From: Bdellovibrionales bacterium
Lineage (GTDB): Bacteria > Bdellovibrionota > UBA2361 > JAGRAS01
Length of the DNA: 15,547 nucleotides
Reading direction: 5' to 3'
Assembly: GCA_020434465.1 (NCBI GenBank)
Contig: JAGRAS010000005.1
Span: forward strand, 1-15,547
In this document: positions 6,366 to 12,049 of the stretch, one piece after another
How the letters are laid out: the number at the start of each line of letters is the position of its first letter
Position numbering within the stretch: position 1 is the stretch's first letter
Notes under the pieces: model-generated
Database searches by the model: none
What the model was told of the DNA's origin: nothing
What the model saw: the letters and a program-made list of their open reading frames with translations, nothing else
Made by a program: the position numbers and the translations under genes

Positions 6366-6445
6366 TAGCTATATGGATGTAATAAATTCTAAAACCAAAA
6401 CATTTAGGATACATCATATATTTACAAAGTAATTAAACAGGTAAA

Positions 6446-6715
6446 ATGCAAATTATTACAATCGACAATGAGCAGTTTGCGGAATTGGTTGAAGTAGTGA
6501 AGCATGGTGAACTTATAGGTACTTATCAAAGCACAAACGGCCTGCAAACTGTGCATATCAATAATCAGTTTATTGTTATCTCGCCAGAAAAATTTCCAAA
6601 CAAAAAAGCATATAAACCAACAAAAAATCATGAAGAAGCTCTTTATTTGGCAAATCAAATTTTAAGAAAAGAATTAGAGCGTGGTAATCAAGTTGAGTTT
6701 GAGAATCAGGACTGA
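6446..6715 (+). CDS. Hypothetical protein, 89 residues
   Basis: I recognise no family. The protein begins MQIITIDNEQFAELVEVV, a beta strand then an acidic helix. A probable beta hairpin follows (ELIGTYQSTNGLQTVHI, NNQFIVISPEKF), then a basic patch (PNKKAYKPTKNH) and a C-terminal charged helix (EEALYLANQILRKELERG). It has no cysteine, signal peptide or TM segment, so it is a small soluble cytosolic protein with an alpha/beta pattern. AGG lies 4 nt before the ATG, a modest ribosome site. It is separated from sseB by 153 bp and probably has its own transcript, from the sigma-28-like element at 6339-6365. Its stop lies 1 bp from the convergent rpiA stop, with no terminator between. Confidence 0.6.
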   Translation: MQIITIDNEQFAELVEVVKHGELIGTYQSTNGLQTVHINNQFIVISPEKFPNKKAYKPTKNHEEALYLANQILRKELERGNQVEFENQD

Positions 6716-6716
6716 T

Positions 6717-7403
6717 TTATTTTAAAACTTTGATTCCCTTTTCTGATGACACTAATATCTCAGTTGCAAATTTAGTGAAAATTCCATTATCAACCACACC
6801 AGGGATTAGATTAATCTCTCTTTCAAGCTCATTTGAAATATTATCAAACTTTGCATCAAAAATAATATTGCCATTTTCAGTATAGTAAAAAAAATCTTTA
6901 TCAAACATTTTAATCTGTCTTCGTTCAACGTCTAAGGCCCCAAGGCTTTTTAATGCATCCGTAACAGTCTTCCAGGCTGCTGGCAAAAGTTCAACCGGAA
7001 CAGCACAAGCGTCAGCTAAATTTGAAAAGATCTTTGACTCATCTACAATTATGATAAGTTCCTTACATCGAGCAGCAATAATCTTCTCTTTAACAAGGGC
7101 TCCACCCTTTCCTTTAATTAGGCGTAAATCAGAATCAACCCCATCTGCGCCGTCAAAACCCCAAGATAGATATCGTGAGTCTTCCAATGGTAAAACATGT
7201 ATTCCACACTCTTGGCAAAGCTCTGCGATTTGAAATGAAGTTGGTACCGCAGATATTAAGATACCTTCATTTTTAACTTTTTTACCGATTGCCTTAACCG
7301 CAGCCGTTACGGTGGTTCCACTTCCCACACCTAATATATCCCCGTCTTTTACCCGAGCTGCAAGATTTTCGCCTACTAATTCTTTTAACGTTTGTTGATT
7401 CAT
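6717..7403 (-). CDS. rpiA: Ribose-5-phosphate isomerase A
   Basis: This 228-residue cytosolic enzyme interconverts ribose 5-phosphate and ribulose 5-phosphate in the non-oxidative pentose phosphate pathway. The phosphate loop GVGSGTT (25-31), PTSFQIAELC (54-63), DGADGVD (84-90), LIKGKGGALVKEKIIA (95-110), DESK (121-124) and PVELLPAAW are all in the RpiA order. The catalytic set corresponding to E. coli Asp81, Asp84, Lys94 and Glu103 is present as Asp84, Asp87, Lys97 and Glu106, a constant offset of three. The usually conserved Glu of DGADE is Gly88 here. No Shine-Dalgarno sequence is visible before the ATG. It diverges from the GAF gene across 54 bp and sits 6 kb from tkt, the next enzyme set of the pathway. 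Confidence 0.95.
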   Translation of the reverse strand: MNQQTLKELVGENLAARVKDGDILGVGSGTTVTAAVKAIGKKVKNEGILISAVPTSFQIAELCQECGIHVLPLEDSRYLSWGFDGADGVDSDLRLIKGKGGALVKEKIIAARCKELIIIVDESKIFSNLADACAVPVELLPAAWKTVTDALKSLGALDVERRQIKMFDKDFFYYTENGNIIFDAKFDNISNELEREINLIPGVVDNGIFTKFATEILVSSEKGIKVLK

Positions 7404-7441
7404 TTTTTTTGCAAAAGTGCTTCTTTAAGACTCTAGAACAA

Positions 7442-7449
7442 ACTATAGT
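7442..7449. promoter_or_regulatory. Palindromic -10 element shared by rpiA and the GAF gene
   Basis: In the 54-bp divergent spacer the palindrome ACTATAGT supplies a TATAGT hexamer on both strands (7444-7449 plus, 7447-7442 minus). On the plus strand the ATG at 7458 lies 8 nt after it, implying a leaderless or near-leaderless mRNA, consistent with no Shine-Dalgarno sequence. On the minus strand the rpiA leader would be about 30 nt. The -35 matches are poor on both strands. Confidence 0.4.
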
Positions 7450-7457
7450 AAAATACA

Positions 7458-8216
7458 ATGAGCTCAAATATCGATTTCGACATTCAAAAATACTTAAAAA
7501 AAGCAGCTTTGATTTGGAGTGAGGCTAACCCCTCTTCTGCAAAGCATGAGCTGGTAGATCCAGATATGGCCGAAGATAAGTGTCGCTTACTACACTCAAG
7601 GCTCATAGAAATTACAAAACATTATTCAAACTATCAAAAAGTAGAAGATTTTAAAAATACTCATTACACTTACTGCGTACCAGAAATTTCTGATGATGGT
7701 GTTTGCTCTTATCCAGATAAATTAGAGCCTGAGCCATATAACTTAGAAGGAGTGCTAGGTAAGATTTCTGTAGCAAACTTACGCCTACTTAATACACTTA
7801 ATGATTTAGTTGAGATTGCTTACACAGACCTTAGCACCGATTGGCTTGGAATTTACAGAAGATTTCAAATTTCAGAAACTCCTACGCTTGTTAAGTTAGC
7901 ATACAGAGGAATTCCGAGCAGAGCGGAATTTCCAATTACTGAAAGCTTTGCTGAAAAAAGTAATAATTCTGCGGTCGCACTAAATGGATCTTCAGTTATA
8001 ATTAACAATTTAGAAGTTCATCTAAATAAAGGTGGAGTTTTTTACGTATGCGATGAAGCAGTTAAATCTGAAGCTTGTTTACCAATTTTTTCAACTGATT
8101 TTTCTAGAGTGCTTGGTGTAGTTGATGCTGAAGACACGAAGACCTACGCCTATAAATCTAAACAACTCTCTTATTTAGTGGCACTTTGCCTAGTATTAAG
8201 TGCGGTTTTGACCTAG
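7458..8216 (+). CDS. GAF-domain protein related to free methionine-R-sulfoxide reductase
   Basis: This 252-residue protein has an N-terminal extension of about 100 residues and a C-terminal GAF domain (about 103-250). The domain aligns in order with E. coli fRMsr (YebR): TDWLGIYRR (127-135) with the WxGxY-type strand, LVKLAYRGIPS, VCDEAVKSEACLPIF (197-211) matching ACDAASNSEIVLPL, and LGVVDAEDT matching GVLDIDST. Cys198 sits at the position of the catalytic Cys118. The two other active-site cysteines of fRMsr (84 and 94) are absent: that stretch reads FPITESFAEKSNN. Cys73 and Cys83 in the extension are the only obvious cysteine pair nearby. It may be a diverged reductase with new resolving cysteines, or a GAF sensor. 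It overlaps the convergent SDR gene by 21 bp. Confidence 0.68.
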   Translation: MSSNIDFDIQKYLKKAALIWSEANPSSAKHELVDPDMAEDKCRLLHSRLIEITKHYSNYQKVEDFKNTHYTYCVPEISDDGVCSYPDKLEPEPYNLEGVLGKISVANLRLLNTLNDLVEIAYTDLSTDWLGIYRRFQISETPTLVKLAYRGIPSRAEFPITESFAEKSNNSAVALNGSSVIINNLEVHLNKGGVFYVCDEAVKSEACLPIFSTDFSRVLGVVDAEDTKTYAYKSKQLSYLVALCLVLSAVLT

Positions 8217-8990
8217 AGAAAGAATCCATGAGCTAAAACTTTTTGGAAGCAGCCTACATGGAAGCGCTAATAATCTTGACCACTTTGCTGTAATGATCCA
8301 ACTCTTTTTTTTAATCAATGCCTCTACAATTTCAAATGCAACTTTCTCTGAAGTATCCCAGACTGCACTACGTTTATGAGTACCCATTTCTTCGGTATCT
8401 CCAAACTCTGACTCTGTAGGCCCAGGGCAAACAGTTAAAACATTTATCCCTAAGCCTTTTAATTCATAACGTAAAGACATAGAAAAATAATAATTAAACG
8501 CTTTAGTCCCAGAATAAACACTCATAAAGGGAACGGGCTGAAACCCTGCCACTGAAGATATATTAATAATAGAACCAGATTTTCGTTTTTTCATTTGCGG
8601 AATCAATGTGTGCGTAAGACGAACTGGAACAATCAAGTTCAATTCAATCATTTGTAATTGTTTCTTTAGATCAGCATCAGAAAATAATCCGTAACTGCCT
8701 CTACCTGCATTATTCACTAATATATCAATTTCTAATTTAGATAAATCTGCAATTAAAGTCTTTAAATCGATATGTTTATCTTTAATAGATTCAGCAGTTA
8801 AATCACACAAATAAAAACGTGCAGAATTTTGTCTTTTAGAATTAAAAACATCTGTTATCTCTGTTAACTTATCTTCTCTTCTCGCAATTAGAAACAAATT
8901 TGCTCCTCTTGCATGAAACTCCTTTGCAAGACTACTGCCAATGCCAGATGAGGCTCCAGTAATAACAACATTTTGATTCTCAAATTGCAT
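8196..8990 (-). CDS. Short-chain dehydrogenase/reductase (classical SDR)
   Basis: This 264-residue cytosolic oxidoreductase has every landmark of a classical SDR. The nucleotide-binding glycine motif TGASSGIG is at 11-18, with Arg-Arg (37-38) after beta-2 suggesting NADPH preference. CDLT is at 62-65, NNAG at 93-96, the catalytic Ser at 145-146 (NISS) and YSGTK with Tyr159 and Lys163. CPGPTESEF (188-196) follows beta-6. The substrate cannot be inferred; the type resembles DltE/YqjQ-like SDRs. GAAGGA lies 5 nt before the ATG. The start codon lies inside the end of the upstream glycosyltransferase gene (11-bp overlap), so the two are almost certainly translationally coupled, possibly acting on the same surface sugar or lipid. 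Confidence 0.9.
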   Translation of the reverse strand: MQFENQNVVITGASSGIGSSLAKEFHARGANLFLIARREDKLTEITDVFNSKRQNSARFYLCDLTAESIKDKHIDLKTLIADLSKLEIDILVNNAGRGSYGLFSDADLKKQLQMIELNLIVPVRLTHTLIPQMKKRKSGSIINISSVAGFQPVPFMSVYSGTKAFNYYFSMSLRYELKGLGINVLTVCPGPTESEFGDTEEMGTHKRSAVWDTSEKVAFEIVEALIKKKSWIITAKWSRLLALPCRLLPKSFSSWILSLGQNRT

Positions 8991-10065
8991 TTAGATCCTT
9001 CTTTTCAAAAGCAAACCAATTCACAGAATTTATATCCCTTGCTTTGCTTTTACTGTAAATGTCTTTTCTGATATTTAAGCATCTTGAAAAAAGAGTTAAT
9101 ACTTCCTTTAAGCCAGCCAAGGAGTTTCGTTCAAAAAAGATTACAGCAAAAACTACAAATAAATTACGTAATAAAACCCCTAATAAAAAAGGCATCACCC
9201 CCTGGGAAAATTGAAAATGAATTATTTGTAACTGAAATCTATTTCTAACACTAAGAGAATTAATAAAACTTGAAAGCTTATCCCTATTTTCAGGTAAAAC
9301 TGTTCGCTTATGATAAGCTATAGCTTCTGCTTGATAACAACACTTCCAGCCTAAAGCATTTGCCCTAAAAGCAAATTCAGCATCTTCACGAAAAGCAAAG
9401 AATGCTTCATTTAACAATTGTTTTCTTTTGGAGAAATTTAACTCAAGCTCAGGGTGTACTTTAAACAAACTCTTAGTGTTTTCACTAGATAATAAACAGT
9501 CAATTCCAGATTCTCTTTTAATTAGCAGACATGCCCCCGTACCGCCAAAAACAATCTCTGTATTTGTATAATTATTTTCCTCATACTCTGAAGAACCTCT
9601 ATCAAAATGACGCCAGCTTTTACTAAGTTTCATACCAGCAGCATCTATTTTTAGTGGCACAATAGGATTCAAATCTTTATCTGCGCGAAGAATTCTAGGA
9701 GTAACTAAGCCTATTTCTTTATTAAGAGAAAAAGAAGAAACCATTGTCTTTAAAGACGTCTTTGTCAGAGTTAAATCAGGATTTAACATCAAAAAATATT
9801 CAAAATCAGTTTCTAGAAAAGCGCTAAAAGATTGATTTTGAGCAGCGCAAAATCCTAAATTTACATCATTTAATAAAGTATCAAACTTATATTTGGCATT
9901 TAACTCTTTAAGCTTATTTTGCGTATCATCTGTTGATGCATTATCTACAATTTGTAATTTTAAGTTATCACCAAAACTAAAGCCTTCTTGCTTAAGAAGT
10001 GAGCTCAGACAAGCTTCTATATAGTTTTCACTATTAAAAGTTATAATTGAGACAAATATTTTCAT
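8980..10065 (-). CDS. Family 2 glycosyltransferase, rhamnosyltransferase-like
   Basis: This 361-residue protein has a GT-A fold of family GT2. The N-terminal strand MKIFVSIITFNSENYIEACLSS precedes the nucleotide-binding IVDNASTDDT (39-48), then NDVNLGFCAAQN (67-77) and the DxD-equivalent LNPDL (94-98). FGGTGACLLIKRE (173-185) and AFREDAEFAFRANALGW (224-240, with the general-base acidic pair) are followed by AIAYHKR. This is the order seen in WbbL/RfbF-like rhamnosyltransferases. A hydrophobic C-terminal segment (about 287-312) would hold it at the inner membrane. Role: probably adds a sugar to a surface polysaccharide or glycolipid. No Shine-Dalgarno sequence is evident before the ATG. It heads a two-gene unit with the overlapping SDR gene. 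Confidence 0.88.
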   Translation of the reverse strand: MKIFVSIITFNSENYIEACLSSLLKQEGFSFGDNLKLQIVDNASTDDTQNKLKELNAKYKFDTLLNDVNLGFCAAQNQSFSAFLETDFEYFLMLNPDLTLTKTSLKTMVSSFSLNKEIGLVTPRILRADKDLNPIVPLKIDAAGMKLSKSWRHFDRGSSEYEENNYTNTEIVFGGTGACLLIKRESGIDCLLSSENTKSLFKVHPELELNFSKRKQLLNEAFFAFREDAEFAFRANALGWKCCYQAEAIAYHKRTVLPENRDKLSSFINSLSVRNRFQLQIIHFQFSQGVMPFLLGVLLRNLFVVFAVIFFERNSLAGLKEVLTLFSRCLNIRKDIYSKSKARDINSVNWFAFEKKDLNAI

Positions 10066-10178
10066 TATTTTTCATATTAAAAAGTACTAGGAAGTAACTT
10101 AAAGCATTTTTACTTTTCTGCACCCATGAAATAAATATCTTAGTAAGGCTAGCTTTAAGCAACTTAAATATTATTGAG

Positions 10179-10202
10179 TTAACATATTGTTTTAACATGT
10201 TA
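10179..10202. repeat. TTAACAT direct repeat with palindrome TAACATGTTA
   Basis: TTAACAT occurs at 10179-10185 and again at 10192-10198 (13-bp period), the second copy forming the palindrome TAACATGTTA (10193-10202). It ends 15 bp before the -35 of the sigma-28 promoter at 10217, an activator-like position for that promoter. It could equally serve the divergent glycosyltransferase gene. Besides this repeat and a weak minus-strand promoter match, I see nothing in 10066-10216. Confidence 0.35.
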
Positions 10203-10216
10203 TTTAAAGTTTTTTC

Positions 10217-10243
10217 TAAAGAATTTCTATTAAATTCCGATAT
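10217..10243 (+). promoter_or_regulatory. Sigma-28 (FliA)-type promoter, strong match
   Basis: TAAA (10217-10220) and TCCGATAT (10236-10243) are separated by exactly 15 nt. The FliA consensus is TAAA-N15-GCCGATAA, so the -35 is perfect and the -10 keeps the CCGATA core. Transcription should begin around 10248-10251, right at the first leader hairpin. It faces the 111-residue gene at 10382. The match is seen directly; control by a flagellar sigma factor is inferred. Confidence 0.62.
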
Positions 10244-10250
10244 TAGAAAT

Positions 10251-10376
10251 AGGCAAATTTTTTGCCTAATGTGTTAACGAAGGAATGTAACACAGAAAGG
10301 AGCTTGAGCTCCGCCCCACTCAGAAATCCTTTCCAAATTAATTAACAATTTTGCAAAATCTCCAAGGAGGGAGTGG
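10251..10376 (+). promoter_or_regulatory. Structured 5' leader with possible Shine-Dalgarno switch
   Basis: The leader of about 130 nt carries three inverted repeats in a row: AGGCAAA/TTTGCCT (10251-10267, 3-nt loop), TGTGTTA/TAACACA (10270-10294, 11-nt loop) and GGAGCT/AGCTCC (10299-10312). Downstream, CCACTC (10316-10321) is complementary to GAGTGG (10371-10376), and TCCTT (10327-10331) to AAGGA (10364-10368) of the Shine-Dalgarno sequence; together these would hide the ribosome site. A competing helix GAAAGGA (10295-10301) with TCCTTTC (10327-10333) would release it and excludes the third hairpin. The complementarities are seen; the fold and its regulation are inferred. It resembles no riboswitch class I know. 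Confidence 0.42.
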
Positions 10377-10381
10377 CAAAA

Positions 10382-10717
10382 ATGAAACTAGAAGGACTTG
10401 CTTACGCAAATACAGCTACGCAAGGCCGGTCGGTCGGTCGAGAAGGAGCTATACCTGAAATTAAATCAGGGATACAGGCTACCTATACTGCTGCTAAAAG
10501 CGGTGGTTTATTCGCTCGAGAGATGACATTACAAAGTAATGAAGATCGAGTTGAAGTAAAAATCGAGACTGATAAGCCAAACGTAACTAAAGATCCATTT
10601 GATTCTATTGCAAGTGAATTATTTGCAAATGGAAATCAAGTAGAAAAAATTGCTGTAGCACTTGATATACAAAAAGTGAAAGCTGTTGAAGCTTACACTC
10701 ATGAAAGTGAAGCTTAG
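10382..10717 (+). CDS. Hypothetical protein, 111 residues, behind a sigma-28 promoter
   Basis: No family recognised. From the ATG at 10382 the product is a soluble protein with no cysteine, signal peptide or TM segment. A flexible N-terminal half (Ala/Gly/Thr-rich, with QGRSVGRE) leads to a polar stretch (about 45-70, SNEDRVEVKIETDKP) and a C-terminal helical region (DPFDSIASELFANG then VEKIAVALDIQKVKAVEAY). A GTG at 10373 would add three residues (MAK). The Shine-Dalgarno AAGGAGG (10364-10370) is only 2 nt from the GTG but 11 nt from the ATG, so I prefer the ATG; neither spacing is ideal. The sigma-28 promoter suggests a motility-linked role. I considered FlgM and rejected it: the FlgM helix motif is not there. 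Confidence 0.65.
   Translation: MKLEGLAYANTATQGRSVGREGAIPEIKSGIQATYTAAKSGGLFAREMTLQSNEDRVEVKIETDKPNVTKDPFDSIASELFANGNQVEKIAVALDIQKVKAVEAYTHESEA
10427..10440 (+). repeat. CGGT tetranucleotide tandem repeat inside the coding start
   Basis: Three and a half copies of CGGT lie about 45 nt into the 111-residue gene (codons for Gly-Arg-Ser-Val-Gly-Arg). A tetranucleotide unit early in a gene shifts frame when one copy is gained or lost, the pattern of phase-variable genes, but the tract is short. Confidence 0.5.
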
Positions 10718-10727
10718 TTTATAAAGT

Positions 10728-11918
10728 TCACTTAAGAATTCGCTTTATTACTGCTCTTAATGTTTCAGGGCTAACAAGAGCGATCTTTTTTCCGTTTATC
10801 CACACACTTGGTGTGGCTTGAAGTTGAAGCTCGTCTGCTATTTTAATATCTGTTTTAATAATTTCTAACTGTCTTTTAGCACTTAAACATTCTGTTAATG
10901 CTAAATAATCTAACCCTAAATTCTCAGCTTCACGTTTAATAGAACTCCTAACTTTGGTTACGGAACTTTCCTCTTCCATCTCTGGTAACGCGAAAAGTAT
11001 ACTTGCAAATTCCCAAAACTGCCCCTGTTCTCCAGCACAACGAGCAATATGAGCCGCATAACACGCATGATCATGCATTCGAGCAGGAACGCTTTTATTA
11101 CAAGACTTATCTAAAGGGTAATTTTTTAAAACCACCTGGACTTTATTACTACCAAATTCAGAAATGATTTGCTTTAAATCAAAAAAAAGCTCACGGCAAA
11201 AAGGGCATTCATAGTCAACATATTCAACAATTTGCACAGGAGCTCCTTGAGTGCCAATAGAATAATCTCCAAATGCTCCTTTATCTAAGATTAATTCTAT
11301 TTTTTCTTTTTTTGCAGCTTCCCAGTCATCAGTAACAACCTGAATAACTTGATCGATCATACCATCAAATCTTGCTTGTGCAATTTTAGGAGGAAAATAT
11401 GCAAACACTCCAAATGAAAGTAAAGATACAAAAACTGCAATGGCAATATTTTTGCTTGGCAAGTTTTCAGATTTTAAAGAACCACTTTTTTTAACAATAT
11501 GTACAAAAAATCCAAATAATATGAAGTGTACTAAATACATCCCAAGACAGATTATACATAAGCTTCCTATCTTGAATTGCGAAATAAGATAAAGAAAGAC
11601 TGATACTAAACAACTAAGGGCAGAAAGAATGAGTCCTATTTTTGAAAAATTAGAGGATTTTTTTGAGAAGAACCCACAAAAAATAATGAATATATAAAAA
11701 GGTATGCCATAAGCTCCAAGAGGTATCCCAAATAGACTTGCCCACTTACTTTGATAAACTAACTCACAATTAATTGTTTCACTGATTGCACAAAACGATG
11801 GCCCCTCACTTAAACCAAACTCAAGTTGTAAATGTAAGTATATAGATATAACTGCCAGAACAAGCCCTATGCTTGCTGTAACAAAGATTAGCCAGGGAAT
11901 TTTTTGACCAAATTTCAT
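10728..11918 (-). CDS. VKOR-DsbA fusion, periplasmic disulfide-bond formation
   Basis: From the ATG at 11918 the protein has 396 residues. An N-terminal vitamin K epoxide reductase-like domain has about five TM helices (roughly 8-28, 70-84, 94-113, 120-141, 157-175), with the loop cysteines Cys43 and Cys51 and the membrane active site CIIC (121-124). A DsbA-like thioredoxin domain follows, with YECPFC (active site 238-241), the cis-Pro segment QATPSVW and extra cysteines at 273, 286 and 294. The VKOR part would pass electrons from the DsbA part to quinone, doing the DsbB job in the same chain. An in-frame TTG at 11954 would add 12 residues; neither start has a Shine-Dalgarno sequence and the ATG sits better before TM1. 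It ends 10 bp from the convergent 111-residue gene. Confidence 0.88.
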   Translation of the reverse strand: MKFGQKIPWLIFVTASIGLVLAVISIYLHLQLEFGLSEGPSFCAISETINCELVYQSKWASLFGIPLGAYGIPFYIFIIFCGFFSKKSSNFSKIGLILSALSCLVSVFLYLISQFKIGSLCIICLGMYLVHFILFGFFVHIVKKSGSLKSENLPSKNIAIAVFVSLLSFGVFAYFPPKIAQARFDGMIDQVIQVVTDDWEAAKKEKIELILDKGAFGDYSIGTQGAPVQIVEYVDYECPFCRELFFDLKQIISEFGSNKVQVVLKNYPLDKSCNKSVPARMHDHACYAAHIARCAGEQGQFWEFASILFALPEMEEESSVTKVRSSIKREAENLGLDYLALTECLSAKRQLEIIKTDIKIADELQLQATPSVWINGKKIALVSPETLRAVIKRILK

Positions 11919-11969
11919 AAGAGTAAAATTTGCATAACTAATTAAGTTCAGCAAGAATTAGTATCGAAA

Positions 11970-11982
11970 TAGCTATTAGCTA
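11970..11982. promoter_or_regulatory. Odd palindrome TAGCTATTAGCTA upstream of VKOR-DsbA
   Basis: TAGCTA occurs twice with a 1-nt spacer, giving a perfect 13-bp odd palindrome about 50 bp before the preferred VKOR-DsbA start. The same TAGCTA core lies in palindromes at 2858-2870 and 6364-6373. It is a candidate binding site, though short AT-rich palindromes also arise by chance. Confidence 0.3.
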
Positions 11983-12049
11983 AAGTAATTTATTGCCAGG
12001 GAAGCTTTTGAAAACGTCTATTTAGCGTTTTTAAGCCATATCAGGTATT

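Noticed and set aside
10285..10290. ATG-TAA minimal ORF in the leader, after GAAGGA
   Set aside because: The Shine-Dalgarno-like GAAGGA abuts the ATG with no usable spacing and the bases sit in a hairpin loop; probably chance.
10382..10717. FlgM (anti-sigma-28) as identity of the 111-residue protein
   Set aside because: A sigma-28 promoter and size would fit, but the conserved C-terminal FlgM helices that bind sigma-28 are not recognisable.
12011..12031. AAAACG/CGTTTT stem as a terminator after the GT-C-like gene
   Set aside because: Only 6 bp with one G-C step pair and a 9-nt loop, with no T-run on the minus strand; too weak to call.
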